Assembly (NCBI GenBank): GCA_964498525.1
Contig: CAZCGU010000006.1
Location: forward strand, 119,693 to 183,692
Length of the DNA stretch: 64,000 nt
Source of the DNA: DTU098 sp964498525
GTDB lineage: Bacteria; Bacillota; Desulfotomaculia; Desulfotomaculales; Pelotomaculaceae
Direction: 5' to 3'
Shown: positions 8,868 through 17,537 of the stretch, one piece after another
Position numbering within the stretch: position 1 is the stretch's first letter
Layout: the number at the start of each line of letters is the position of its first letter
Translations under genes and position numbers: made by a program
The notes under the pieces: generated by a model
What the model was told of the DNA's origin: nothing
Database searches by the model: none
The model's input: only the letters and a program-made list of their open reading frames with translations

Positions 8868-10046
8868 TTGATCAGTATAACCAAGCTATTATGCGATACG
8901 GACTACTACGGCGATACCCTGCGGTACAGCCCCGGCGCCCGGGGCCAGGCCCACGGCGCGGTTCAAGGGCACGGCCCGGTGGTGGTCTGGAACTGTACCC
9001 GGACCTGCAATTTAAAATGTATTCATTGCTACTCCAACTCCGATTCCAGGCAATACGAGGGGGAGCTCAGCACAGAGGAAGCCTTGGGTTTCATCGATGA
9101 TCTGGCGGAGTTCAGGGTGCCCGTGCTTCTTTTTTCCGGCGGAGAGCCCCTGCTGCGCAAGGATTTAAAAGAGCTGGCGGCTTACGCCGGCAGCAAAGGC
9201 ATCAGGCCGACCATCTCCACCAACGGCACGCTGCTGAACCCCGGGACCGTGCAGTCCCTGAAAAGCCTGGGGATCGGCTACATCGGCGTTAGCCTGGACG
9301 GAATCGGGGAAAATAACGACCGCTTCCGGGGCCGGGCAGGTGCTTTTGACGCTGCCCTGGCGGGAATCCGGAACTGCATTGAGGCCGGGCAGAGGGTGGG
9401 GCTGCGGTTCACCATTAACCGGCATAATTACGAGGAACTGGACGCTATCTTCGACCTGGTGGAGAGGGAGAACATCCCCCGGGTTTGTTTTTACCACCTG
9501 GTATATTCCGGACGCGGCAGCAAGATGAGGGAAGAAGACGTATCCCGGCAGGAAGCCCGGGCGGCGCTGGATTTAATTGCGGCCCGGACTCTGGATTTTC
9601 ACCGGCGTGGTTTGACAAAGGAGATCCTTACCGTGGACAACCACGCCGACGGCATCTACCTGTATCTCCAGCTGCAAAAAACCGACCCCGCAAGGGCGGC
9701 CAGGGCGCTGGATCTCCTCCGGCTGAACGGGGGAAACCGCACCGGTATAGCCATTGGGGCGGTGGACTGGAACGGGAACGTCCATCCCGACCAGTTTACC
9801 CAGAACCACACCTTCGGCAATGTCCGGGAGAGGAAGTTCGGCGCTATCTGGACGGATACTTCCTACCCGGTGCTGGCGGGACTTAAAAACCGCAAGCCCC
9901 TCTTAAAAGGCCGCTGTGCCGCCTGCAGGTGGCTGGATGCCTGCAACGGCAACTTCCGGGCCCGGGCCGAAGCTGTTACCGGCGATTTCTGGGAATCCGA
10001 TCCGGCCTGCTATCTAACTGATGAAGAAATAGGGGTTAATTCATAA
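8868..10046 (+). CDS. ahbC: Radical SAM AhbC: 12,18-didecarboxysiroheme deacetylase (Fe-coproporphyrin III synthase)
   Basis: Third step of the siroheme-dependent heme route. The radical-SAM cluster motif CNLKCIHC lies near residue 48, and FSGGEPLLRKDL supplies the SAM-binding GGE. A C-terminal cysteine cluster (CAACRWLDAC) resembles SPASM-type auxiliary cluster ligands. The N terminus MISITKLLCDTDYYGDTLRY resembles that of known AhbC proteins. TTG 8868 is used, behind AAAGGTG. It is distinguished from the second radical SAM protein here (AhbD) by length, N-terminal extension and neighbours. Confidence 0.88.
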   Translation: MISITKLLCDTDYYGDTLRYSPGARGQAHGAVQGHGPVVVWNCTRTCNLKCIHCYSNSDSRQYEGELSTEEALGFIDDLAEFRVPVLLFSGGEPLLRKDLKELAAYAGSKGIRPTISTNGTLLNPGTVQSLKSLGIGYIGVSLDGIGENNDRFRGRAGAFDAALAGIRNCIEAGQRVGLRFTINRHNYEELDAIFDLVERENIPRVCFYHLVYSGRGSKMREEDVSRQEARAALDLIAARTLDFHRRGLTKEILTVDNHADGIYLYLQLQKTDPARAARALDLLRLNGGNRTGIAIGAVDWNGNVHPDQFTQNHTFGNVRERKFGAIWTDTSYPVLAGLKNRKPLLKGRCAACRWLDACNGNFRARAEAVTGDFWESDPACYLTDEEIGVNS

Positions 10047-10094
10047 AATATTCTGTAAAACGCAAGCGCGATTTATCATAAGGAGGTTTAACCC

Positions 10095-11069
10095 ATGTCC
10101 TTTCCCGCCCAGCGCCTTAGACGACTGCGGAGCAATGAAAATATCCGGCGCCTGGTCAGAGAAACAGCCCTTTCCGTGGATGATTTGGTCTACCCTGTTT
10201 TTGTCACCCATGGAGAGGGTGTCGCCCGCCCGGTGGAATCCATGCCCGGTGTTTACAATTACTCCATCGACATGCTCTTAAAGCACCTGGAGGAGGCGGC
10301 CCGGCTGGAGATCCCCGGGATTCTGCCCTTCGGCATACCGGCTGAAAAGGATGAGGTTGGGTCCGGCGCCTATGCGGAGGAAGGCATCATTCAACAGGCT
10401 GTGCGGGCAATAAAAAAGTCTTACCCGGAATTTCTGGTTATCACCGATGTTTGTTTGTGCGAGTATACCAGCCACGGCCACTGCGGCCTGATCCGAGACG
10501 GCCGGGTGGAAAACGATCCCACCCTGGACCTTCTGGCTAAAACGGCCGTTTCCCATGCCGCGGCTGGGGCGGACATGATTGCCCCCTCAGATATGATGGA
10601 CGGGCGGGTGGGCGCCATCCGCCGGGCCCTGGATCAAAGAGGATTTGAAGGCGTACCGGTAATGGCCTATTCAGCCAAATACGCTTCGGCTTACTACGGG
10701 CCCTTCAGGGATGCCGCCGGGTCCGCCCCGCAATTCGGCGACCGGCGGGCTTACCAGATGGATCCCGCCAATTCCGATGAGGCGCTGCGGGAAGTCTGGC
10801 TGGATATAGAAGAGGGAGCGGACATCGTTATGGTCAAACCGGCCCTGGCCTACCTGGACGTTATCCGGCGGGTGAAGGACGAGTTTGCTTATCCCGTGGC
10901 GGCCTATAACGTCAGCGGCGAGTACGCCATGGTCAAGGCCGCGGCCCAAAGGGGCTGGGTGGACGAACGCAGGATTGTCCTGGAGACCCTCACCGGCATC
11001 AAGCGGGCGGGCGCGGACATCGTCATCACCTACCATGCCCTGGATGCCGTCAAATGGCTGCGGGATTAA
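10095..11069 (+). CDS. hemB: Porphobilinogen synthase (delta-aminolevulinate dehydratase)
   Basis: Condenses two 5-aminolevulinates to porphobilinogen. The metal site is in DVCLCEYTSHGHCG, and the two active-site lysines lie in MAYSAKYASAYYGPFR and MVKPALAYLDV. It is a 324-residue, full-length protein with AGGAGG ahead of ATG 10095. It is placed between ahbC and ahbD, so the whole set is probably co-regulated. Confidence 0.96.
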   Translation: MSFPAQRLRRLRSNENIRRLVRETALSVDDLVYPVFVTHGEGVARPVESMPGVYNYSIDMLLKHLEEAARLEIPGILPFGIPAEKDEVGSGAYAEEGIIQQAVRAIKKSYPEFLVITDVCLCEYTSHGHCGLIRDGRVENDPTLDLLAKTAVSHAAAGADMIAPSDMMDGRVGAIRRALDQRGFEGVPVMAYSAKYASAYYGPFRDAAGSAPQFGDRRAYQMDPANSDEALREVWLDIEEGADIVMVKPALAYLDVIRRVKDEFAYPVAAYNVSGEYAMVKAAAQRGWVDERRIVLETLTGIKRAGADIVITYHALDAVKWLRD

Positions 11070-11179
11070 GGCGCGGAGTCCGGTATTGGAATCTACCTTG
11101 CGCTCCGGGGATTGGGGCCGGCAAATTGAAGTTTGGGCAACAGAATTAGCGGGATGATGTTGTTAGAGGGGGTAAAAGG

Positions 11180-12172
11180 GTGATTATATCATGGAACACC
11201 ACCAATGCCTGCAATATGTTTTGCCGGCATTGTTACCGGGATGCCGGGATTAAGGCCGAACAGGAACTGAGCGCCAAAGAGGGTATGGTACTGATTGACC
11301 AAATTGCCAAAGCAGGGTTTAAAATTATGATCTTCAGCGGGGGTGAACCCCTGCTGCGCGAAGATATTTTTACCCTGGTAAGCCACGCCCGGGAAAAAGG
11401 CCTGCGGCCGGTTTTCGGCACCAACGGCACCCTCCTTACCGGTGCGGTGGCCGGACGGCTGAAAGAGGCCGGGGCTGCTGCCATGGGGATCAGTCTGGAC
11501 AGCGTTGACCCGGCCAGCCACGATACGTTCAGGGCCACTCCCGGGGCCTGGCAGGGAGCGGTGGACGGGATGCGCGCCTGCCGGGAAGCCGGCCTGCCCT
11601 TTCAAATCCACACCACCGTGATGGATTGGAACATGGCGGAAGTGGAGGATTTAACTGACTTCGCGGTTAGGGAAGGAGCGGTGGGGCACCATATTTTTTT
11701 CCTGGTTCCCACCGGCCGGGCCGTTAACATCGAGAACGAGACACTGAGGGCTGAACAGTATGAGGATTTGCTCCGCCGGATTTTGCAAAAGCAGGCCGAA
11801 GTTAAAATTGAACTGAAGCCCACCTGCGCTCCTCAGTTTATGCGGATTGCCTCGGAAATGGGGCTGAAAACGCGTTTTAGCAAGGGTTGCCTGGCTGGCC
11901 TGTCCTATTGTATTATCAGCCCCCTGGGTATTGTCCAGCCCTGCGCCTACCTGAATATACCCGCCGGCAACGTGCGGGAAACCCCCTTTGACGAAATCTG
12001 GCGGGAAGCTGAAATATTTAAAGTCCTGCGGACGGAAACATATACGGGGAGCTGCGGTTCCTGCCGTTATAAAAGAATTTGCGGCGGCTGCCGGGCCCGG
12101 GCTTATTTCTACCACGGCGACTACATGGGCGAAGAGCCCTGGTGCCTGTATAAGGGGGGAAAGGAAGCATAA
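11180..12172 (+). CDS. ahbD: Radical SAM AhbD: heme synthase acting on Fe-coproporphyrin III
   Basis: Final oxidative decarboxylation step of the alternative heme pathway. Radical-SAM motif CNMFCRHC is at residues ~11-18, then FSGGEPLLRED. The C-terminal CGSCRYKRICGGCRAR carries auxiliary-cluster cysteines, as in AhbD. The protein has 330 residues; GTG 11180 follows a GGGGGT site. The next gene, ahbA, starts 2 bases after the stop codon, so translation is probably coupled. Confidence 0.88.
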   Translation: MIISWNTTNACNMFCRHCYRDAGIKAEQELSAKEGMVLIDQIAKAGFKIMIFSGGEPLLREDIFTLVSHAREKGLRPVFGTNGTLLTGAVAGRLKEAGAAAMGISLDSVDPASHDTFRATPGAWQGAVDGMRACREAGLPFQIHTTVMDWNMAEVEDLTDFAVREGAVGHHIFFLVPTGRAVNIENETLRAEQYEDLLRRILQKQAEVKIELKPTCAPQFMRIASEMGLKTRFSKGCLAGLSYCIISPLGIVQPCAYLNIPAGNVRETPFDEIWREAEIFKVLRTETYTGSCGSCRYKRICGGCRARAYFYHGDYMGEEPWCLYKGGKEA

Positions 12173-12174
12173 TC

Positions 12175-12630
12175 ATGCCATTGGATGCCGTGGATAAAAA
12201 ACTTTTGAATATTATCCAGGGGGGCTTCCCCCTGGTCCCGGAGCCTTACCGGGAACTGGGAACTGTCCTGGGTATCACGGAAGAAGAGGTTATGGCCAGA
12301 TTGCGGGCCCTTCTGGAAAGCGGGGTCATTCGCCGCCTGGGAGGGGTTTTTGATTCCAGAAAACTGGGGTATAGCGGCGCCCTCTGCGCCATGAATGTCA
12401 CCAAAGAGCGGATTGAAGAAACAGCCGGGGTGGTTAACTCCTTTGAAGGGATAACCCATAATTACCTGAGGGAGGGCTTCTTCAACATGTGGTTCACGGT
12501 ACTGGCGCCCACCGTAGCCAGGCTGGAGGAGATTTTGGATGAAATCAGGGAAAGTACGGGCATCCGGGAAATTTTAACCCTCCCTGCGGAAAATATCTTT
12601 AAGATCAGGGTAAACTTTGATCTTGACTGA
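12175..12630 (+). CDS. ahbA: Siroheme decarboxylase subunit AhbA (Lrp/AsnC-like)
   Basis: A 151-residue Lrp/AsnC-like protein with an N-terminal helix-turn-helix-like domain (LDAVDKKLLNIIQGGFPLV) and a RAM/ACT-like C-terminal half. In this context it is AhbA, which with AhbB decarboxylates siroheme to 12,18-didecarboxysiroheme. Such proteins were formerly annotated as NirD-like transcription regulators. AhbA and AhbB here share the pattern ...GFPLV/GLPLV...RRxGxVxxxxxLG... . Confidence 0.9.
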   Translation: MPLDAVDKKLLNIIQGGFPLVPEPYRELGTVLGITEEEVMARLRALLESGVIRRLGGVFDSRKLGYSGALCAMNVTKERIEETAGVVNSFEGITHNYLREGFFNMWFTVLAPTVARLEEILDEIRESTGIREILTLPAENIFKIRVNFDLD

Positions 12631-12644
12631 GGTGAAATCCCATA

Positions 12645-14429
12645 CTGACCGAACAGGACAAGCAAATTATCCGGGAACTGCAAAAGGGCTTGCCCCTGGT
12701 GAGCCGTCCCTTCGCGGCAATTGCGGCTAAACTGGGCCTCAGCGAGGAAATACTAATCCAGCGGGTCGGGCAATTCCTTGACGATGGCCGGATCAGGCGT
12801 TTTGGCGCGGTGGTTCGCCACCAGGATCTGGGGTTTGTGGCCAACGCCATGGTTGTTTGGAATGTGCCGGATCACAGGGTCCGGGAGGTTGGCCCGATTA
12901 TGGCCGGCTTTGAGGAAGTAACCCACTGTTACCAGCGGCTCCGGCGTTCCAACTGGCCCTACAACTTTTACACCATGGTGCACGGTCAGACCCGGGAAGA
13001 GTGCGTTCAGGCCGCCCAGAGGATCGCCCGGGCCGCCAGGCTTAAACACTACCGGCTGCTATTTAGCACTAAAGAGCTGAAAAAAAGCAGCATGCGCTAC
13101 TTTGAGGAAAAGGAGTCCGTTACAGTGCAGAAGAATAAAGCCAGGTCCGTAACGCTTTTCCAGGAGGCCGTGAAATATATGCCGGGCGGGGTGAACAGTC
13201 CGGTACGCGCCTTCAAGTCAGTAAATTTAAACCCGGTCTTTATCAGCCGGGGCGAAGGTTCGAAAATTTACGATGTGGATGGAAATGAGTACATCGATTA
13301 CGTAGGTTCCTGGGGACCGCTAATCCTCGGTCACCGCCATCCCCGGGTAAGGGAGGAGCTGGAAAGGTGTCTGCGGGAAGTGGGTACCAGTTTCGGCGCC
13401 CCCACTGAAATGGAGAATATACTGGCAGCCCGGCTGGTGGCGGCGCTTCCCTCCCTGGAGCTGGTGCGCCTGGTAAATTCAGGTACGGAGGCCGCCATGA
13501 GCGCCCTTCGCCTGGCCCGGGGTTATACGGGCAGGAACAAAATTGTCAAATTCGAAGGCTGCTACCACGGGCACGCGGATTTCCTGCTAATCAAGGCCGG
13601 TTCCGGCGCCCTGACCCTGGGAGTGCCCACCAGCCCCGGTATACCGCCGGGTTCGGCGGCCTGCACCATTACTTCCGGCTACAACAACCTGGAACAGCTC
13701 CGGGAAATCTTCCGGCTGGAAGGGGAGGACATCGCCGCGGTAATTGTGGAGCCCGTGGCCGGAAACATGGGGGTTGTCCCGCCGGAGCCCGGTTTTCTGG
13801 AGGGTCTGCGCCAGATAACAACCGATTACGGCAGCCTGTTGATTTTTGACGAGGTTATGACGGGCTTTCGCGTTGCCTACGGAGGGGCCCAGGAAAAGTA
13901 TGGCATTACCCCGGATTTGACCTGCCTGGGAAAAATTATCGGGGGCGGGCTTCCGGTGGGCGCTTACGGCGGAAAGCGGGAAATAATGGAGCAGGTCGCC
14001 CCCGCCGGCCCGGTTTATCAGGCCGGGACACTGTCCGGCAACCCTCTGGCTGTTACAGCCGGGATATCTACCCTGGAAGTTTTAAGGCAGCCGGGTGTCT
14101 ATGAAGAATTGGAGCATAAATCCTCGGAATTAGCCCGGGGACTGGGGGAGTCAGCCCGGGAGGCCGGGCTTGAGGCCAGTTTTAACCGGGTGGGTTCAAT
14201 GCTCTGCTGTTTCTTCACAGGGCAGAAGGTCAGGGATTACAACAGCGCCTGCACAGCGAACACCGTCCGCTTCGCGGCGTTCTTTAAATCTATGCTGGAG
14301 CAGGGCGTTTACCTGGCCCCGTCTCAGTTTGAGGCTGCCTTTGTGTCCCTGGCCCACAGCCAGGAAGAAATCTACCGGACGGTGGAGGCCTCCCGGCAGG
14401 CGTTCCGGATCGCTGCGGCAGTGCGTTAA
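12645..14429 (+). CDS. ahbB-hemL: Fused siroheme decarboxylase AhbB - glutamate-1-semialdehyde 2,1-aminomutase HemL
   Basis: One uninterrupted frame contains two enzymes. Residues ~1-158 are AhbB (GLPLVSRPFAAIAAKLGL, RIRRFGAVVRHQDLGFVAN). The rest is HemL (YMPGGVNSPVRAFKSV near its start, PLP-lysine region LTCLGKIIGGGLPVGAYGG), which makes 5-aminolevulinate. No stop codon separates them. Family-conserved AhbB sequence begins at codons for LTEQDKQIIREL, before any ATG/GTG/TTG, so CTG 12645 (or ATA 12642) behind GAGGTGA is the likely start; TTG 12690 would cut the N terminus. An internal GTG at 13125 with AAGGAG upstream could also give free HemL. Confidence 0.85.
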   Translation: MTEQDKQIIRELQKGLPLVSRPFAAIAAKLGLSEEILIQRVGQFLDDGRIRRFGAVVRHQDLGFVANAMVVWNVPDHRVREVGPIMAGFEEVTHCYQRLRRSNWPYNFYTMVHGQTREECVQAAQRIARAARLKHYRLLFSTKELKKSSMRYFEEKESVTVQKNKARSVTLFQEAVKYMPGGVNSPVRAFKSVNLNPVFISRGEGSKIYDVDGNEYIDYVGSWGPLILGHRHPRVREELERCLREVGTSFGAPTEMENILAARLVAALPSLELVRLVNSGTEAAMSALRLARGYTGRNKIVKFEGCYHGHADFLLIKAGSGALTLGVPTSPGIPPGSAACTITSGYNNLEQLREIFRLEGEDIAAVIVEPVAGNMGVVPPEPGFLEGLRQITTDYGSLLIFDEVMTGFRVAYGGAQEKYGITPDLTCLGKIIGGGLPVGAYGGKREIMEQVAPAGPVYQAGTLSGNPLAVTAGISTLEVLRQPGVYEELEHKSSELARGLGESAREAGLEASFNRVGSMLCCFFTGQKVRDYNSACTANTVRFAAFFKSMLEQGVYLAPSQFEAAFVSLAHSQEEIYRTVEASRQAFRIAAAVR

Positions 14430-14453
14430 CCGGTCAAAAATTTTTAATCGGGA

Positions 14454-14481
14454 TTGAAAATAAAAATTTCCCGTTTATAAT
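14454..14481 (+). promoter_or_regulatory. Promoter of the hydrogenase-maturation leader
   Basis: TTGAAA, 16 bases, TATAAT, located just after hemL and ahead of the attenuator-like leader. Confidence 0.5.
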
Positions 14482-14489
14482 GGGATTAA

Positions 14490-14640
14490 AACAAATTTAA
14501 GCCTGACGGGTGCGGGGTAATTCCCGGCCCGGAGGGTCTTTAACCAACTCTGCGAAAAAGGGAAGTTCCTGACCTCAAGGAGAACCGGCGGCCAACCGGG
14601 CCCTTTTTTCGCATTGCGGAAAAAGGGCTTTTATTATTAA
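14490..14640 (+). promoter_or_regulatory. Leader RNA with competing terminator and antiterminator (riboswitch-like)
   Basis: Three segments compete. A, TGCGAAAAAGGG (14551-14562), can pair with B, CCCTTTTTTCGCA (14601-14613). B with its preceding G can instead pair with C, GCGGAAAAAGGGC (14616-14628), giving a 13-bp hairpin with a 3-base loop followed by TTTTATTATT, a strong intrinsic terminator. Upstream, GGCCCGG near 14526 can also pair with CCGGGCC near 14597. The layout is that of a transcription attenuator controlling the TM1266-hydFEG genes. I do not recognise it as a known riboswitch class. Confidence 0.6.
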
Positions 14641-14663
14641 GGGAATACGGGGGAGGTGAAGAA

Positions 14664-14918
14664 TTGGCGCGGCGCATTGGGATAATCGGAGTGATTGTGG
14701 AAAACAGGGAGATCACCTCCGGGAAAATCAACAGCATCCTCAGCGAATACAGCGAAATTATCGCGGGGCGGATGGGTCTGCCCTACAGGGAGCGGGATTT
14801 ATCGGTAATTTCCCTGATTATCGACGGTTCCACCGATGAAATCGGAGCCTTGAGCGGAAAACTGGGTGGAATTGCGGGAGTTAAGGTTAAAACGGCGCTG
14901 CTTTCGAAGGATCTGTAA
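14664..14918 (+). CDS. TM1266-type iron-only hydrogenase system regulator
   Basis: An 84-residue ACT/ferredoxin-fold-like protein (IGVIVENREITSGKINSILS, IIDGSTDEIGALSGKLGG) of the family annotated as putative iron-only hydrogenase system regulator, normally found beside HydEFG. TTG 14664 follows a strong GGGAGGTGA site. Its ligand and mechanism are unknown. It is the first gene after the leader and lies before hydF, in the same direction. Confidence 0.8.
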   Translation: MARRIGIIGVIVENREITSGKINSILSEYSEIIAGRMGLPYRERDLSVISLIIDGSTDEIGALSGKLGGIAGVKVKTALLSKDL

Positions 14919-15145
14919 GGTTTCCTTAACAGGGGGTTCAGGCCGAGACCGGCGCGGTTAAGTGGTTAATATAGCGCTGTTCTTTTAAGGGTCTGAAGGT
15001 TTAAAAAAAGGCCGGTTTAGTGGGATAACCCGGTGCAAAGGGAGCATCAGAAAATAAAACCTTGTGATCATTCTGTCCCTTTGGGATACCCCGGGGCAAG
15101 GGAGCATTAAACCTGTCTGAATTTTAAAAAGGGAGGGGGGGGCCA

Positions 15146-16444
15146 TTGAGTACGGGAAGCCTAAATGAGACACCCAGGGGAAGCAGGCTCCATATTGCCA
15201 TTTTTGGCCGGCGCAACGCCGGCAAGTCGAGCCTGATCAATGCTTTGACAAACCAGGAAACTGCCATTGTTTCCGGCATACCGGGCACGACCACCGATCC
15301 TGTCTTCAAGGCTATGGAGATCCTGCCCCTGGGGCCGGTTATGATTATTGATACGGCCGGGATCGACGATGTGGGGGAATTGGGCGCCCTCAGGGTTAAA
15401 AAAACCATGGGCGTACTCAACAGGGCGGATTTAATGGTCCTGGTTATTGACGCCGGGCAGGGCGCGGGAGAGTATGAGCTCGATTTGATCCGTAAGGCCG
15501 GGGAGCAGGGAGTGCCCGTGCTGGGGGTACTGAACAAAATCGATTTGCACCCGGCAGGGGAGGCACAGGCGCCGGAATTTGAAAGACGCCTGGGGATCAA
15601 GGTTGTTCCGGCCAGCGCCCTTTCCCGGCAGGGTATGGAATACCTGATTAAAGAAATGATCCGGCTGTCCCCCAGGGACTGGACTTTGCCCACCATCCTC
15701 GGAGATTTGATTAATCCTGGGGATACCGCGGTTCTGGTGGTTCCCATCGACCAGGCGGCGCCCAGGGGAAGGCTCATTTTGCCCCAGGTCCAAACGATCC
15801 GGGACCTCCTGGACAATGGGGCAATGGCACTGGTGGTCAAAGAAAAGGATTTGAAAAGAGCCCTGGCCGGCCTGGCGCAACGCCCGAAGCTGGTGGTTAC
15901 GGACTCCCAGGCTTTTTCCCAGGTGGACGCCGACACCCCCGGGGAAATAATGCTGACGTCCTTTTCCATCCTTTTCGCCCGCTATAAGGGAAATCTGGAG
16001 GCCCTGGTGGCCGGGGCGCTGGCCGTGGATTCCTTGAAGCCCGGGGACAGGGTTTTAATCGCCGAGGCCTGTACCCACCACCGGGTGGAGGATGATATCG
16101 GCACTGTTAAAATTCCCCGCTGGCTGCAACAGAGGGCGGGGGGCGAACTGCGCTTTGATTGGTCCAGGGGAACTGAGATGCCCCCGGAGCTGGGGCGGTA
16201 CAATCTGATCGTTCACTGCGGCGCCTGTATGATTAATCGTAAAGAAATGCTGCACCGGATCATGCAGGCGTCCGGCGTCGGTGTGCCTGTTGTCAATTAC
16301 GGGGTACTCATCGCCCACGTGCACGGTATTTTAAGGCGGGCCCTGTCACCCTTCCCGGACGCTTTACGCCTATTTGAACAATCTGCGACAGGGGTGAATC
16401 AGCATGGGGACAGCCTTTGCACAGGCGCTGGAGAAAGCAGCTGA
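15146..16444 (+). CDS. hydF: [FeFe]-hydrogenase maturation GTPase HydF
   Basis: Scaffold GTPase for assembly of the H-cluster 2Fe subcluster. The N-terminal GTPase domain has a P-loop in GRRNAGKSSLINAL, then GTTTDPV, DTAGIDD and NKID. The C-terminal cluster-binding domain has CTHH near residue 307 and HCGAC near 353, as in HydF. TTG 15146 follows AGGGAGGGG. Its 3' end overlaps hydE by 41 bases. Confidence 0.95.
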   Translation: MSTGSLNETPRGSRLHIAIFGRRNAGKSSLINALTNQETAIVSGIPGTTTDPVFKAMEILPLGPVMIIDTAGIDDVGELGALRVKKTMGVLNRADLMVLVIDAGQGAGEYELDLIRKAGEQGVPVLGVLNKIDLHPAGEAQAPEFERRLGIKVVPASALSRQGMEYLIKEMIRLSPRDWTLPTILGDLINPGDTAVLVVPIDQAAPRGRLILPQVQTIRDLLDNGAMALVVKEKDLKRALAGLAQRPKLVVTDSQAFSQVDADTPGEIMLTSFSILFARYKGNLEALVAGALAVDSLKPGDRVLIAEACTHHRVEDDIGTVKIPRWLQQRAGGELRFDWSRGTEMPPELGRYNLIVHCGACMINRKEMLHRIMQASGVGVPVVNYGVLIAHVHGILRRALSPFPDALRLFEQSATGVNQHGDSLCTGAGESS

Positions 16445-17498
16445 GGGGAAGGAACTGGCCGGTGAAGACCTGGCGGCGCTATTAGAAGCAGAGGAAGCGG
16501 AAAGCCCGTTGCTTTTCAATCTGGCGGATAAAGTGCGGTCTCGCTTTGTAGGCGATGACATCCACCTCAGGGGGATCATCGAGTTCTCCAATTACTGCTC
16601 TAAAAATTGCCTTTACTGCGGACTGAGGATAGACAACCGGGAGCTGGACAGGTACCGGATGAGCGCGGCGGAGATTGTCGAGGGGTCCGGCCGGGCCGCC
16701 GCCCTGGGCTGCCGAACTATCGTCCTCCAGTCGGGTGAGGACGGCTTCTACACGGCCGGGCTTCTGGCGGATATCATCCGGACCGTGAAGGAAGAATTTG
16801 ATGTTGCGGTCACCCTTTCCGTGGGTGACCGAACCAGGACGGACTACGCAATTTTCAGGCAGGCCGGAGCCGACCGCTACCTCTTAAAACACGAAACCAG
16901 TGACGCCCGCCTTTTTGCCGCCCTGCGTCCCGGGACCACCCTGGAAGACAGGTTAAAAAGAGCGGCGTGGTTGAAAGAACTGGGGTACCAGGTTGGTTCC
17001 GGCAACATAGTGGGGCTGCCGGGCCAGGGTGTGGAGACCCTGACTGCCGATATTCTGCTCATGCGCAGGATGGGTGTGGAGATGGCCGGTATCGGACCTT
17101 TTATCCCCAGCAGCCACACTCCCCTGGGCGGCGCTTCCGGCGGCTCTTTGGAAATGGCTTTGAAGACCCTTGCGGTAACCCGCCTGGTCCTGCCCCGGAC
17201 TCACTTGCCGGCGACAACGGCGGCGGCAACCGTTGATCCCCTGGGCAGGGTAAAAGCGTTAAAATGCGGGGCCAATGTTATCATGCCGAACATGACGCCG
17301 CTGTCTTGCCGGGGAGGCTACTGTATTTACCCGGGAAAAGCCGGGCATAAGGAAACGCCGGAGGAAAGCCTGGCAACGGCGCTGCGGACCATTGAAAGAG
17401 CGGGACGCGGGCCGGCTGGGGACTACGGCCACGCCCCCGGACCTGCCGGTAAGGTTGAAGGTGTTTTTCAGGAAGAAATATTTCTCACTTGCCCTTGA
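16404..17498 (+). CDS. hydE: [FeFe]-hydrogenase maturation radical SAM enzyme HydE
   Basis: Radical SAM protein acting with HydG and HydF to build the H-cluster organometallic precursor. The canonical cluster motif CSKNCLYCGLR lies near residue 70. The BATS-domain-like C-terminal half includes GNIVGLPGQGVETL and NMTPLSCRGGYCIYPGKAG. The length of 364 residues is normal. ATG 16404 lies inside the end of hydF, so the two are probably translationally coupled. Confidence 0.93.
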   Translation: MGTAFAQALEKAAEGKELAGEDLAALLEAEEAESPLLFNLADKVRSRFVGDDIHLRGIIEFSNYCSKNCLYCGLRIDNRELDRYRMSAAEIVEGSGRAAALGCRTIVLQSGEDGFYTAGLLADIIRTVKEEFDVAVTLSVGDRTRTDYAIFRQAGADRYLLKHETSDARLFAALRPGTTLEDRLKRAAWLKELGYQVGSGNIVGLPGQGVETLTADILLMRRMGVEMAGIGPFIPSSHTPLGGASGGSLEMALKTLAVTRLVLPRTHLPATTAAATVDPLGRVKALKCGANVIMPNMTPLSCRGGYCIYPGKAGHKETPEESLATALRTIERAGRGPAGDYGHAPGPAGKVEGVFQEEIFLTCP

Positions 17499-17537
17499 AC
17501 CGGCTATGATAAGGGAATATATTAAGGAGGGTTTGTT

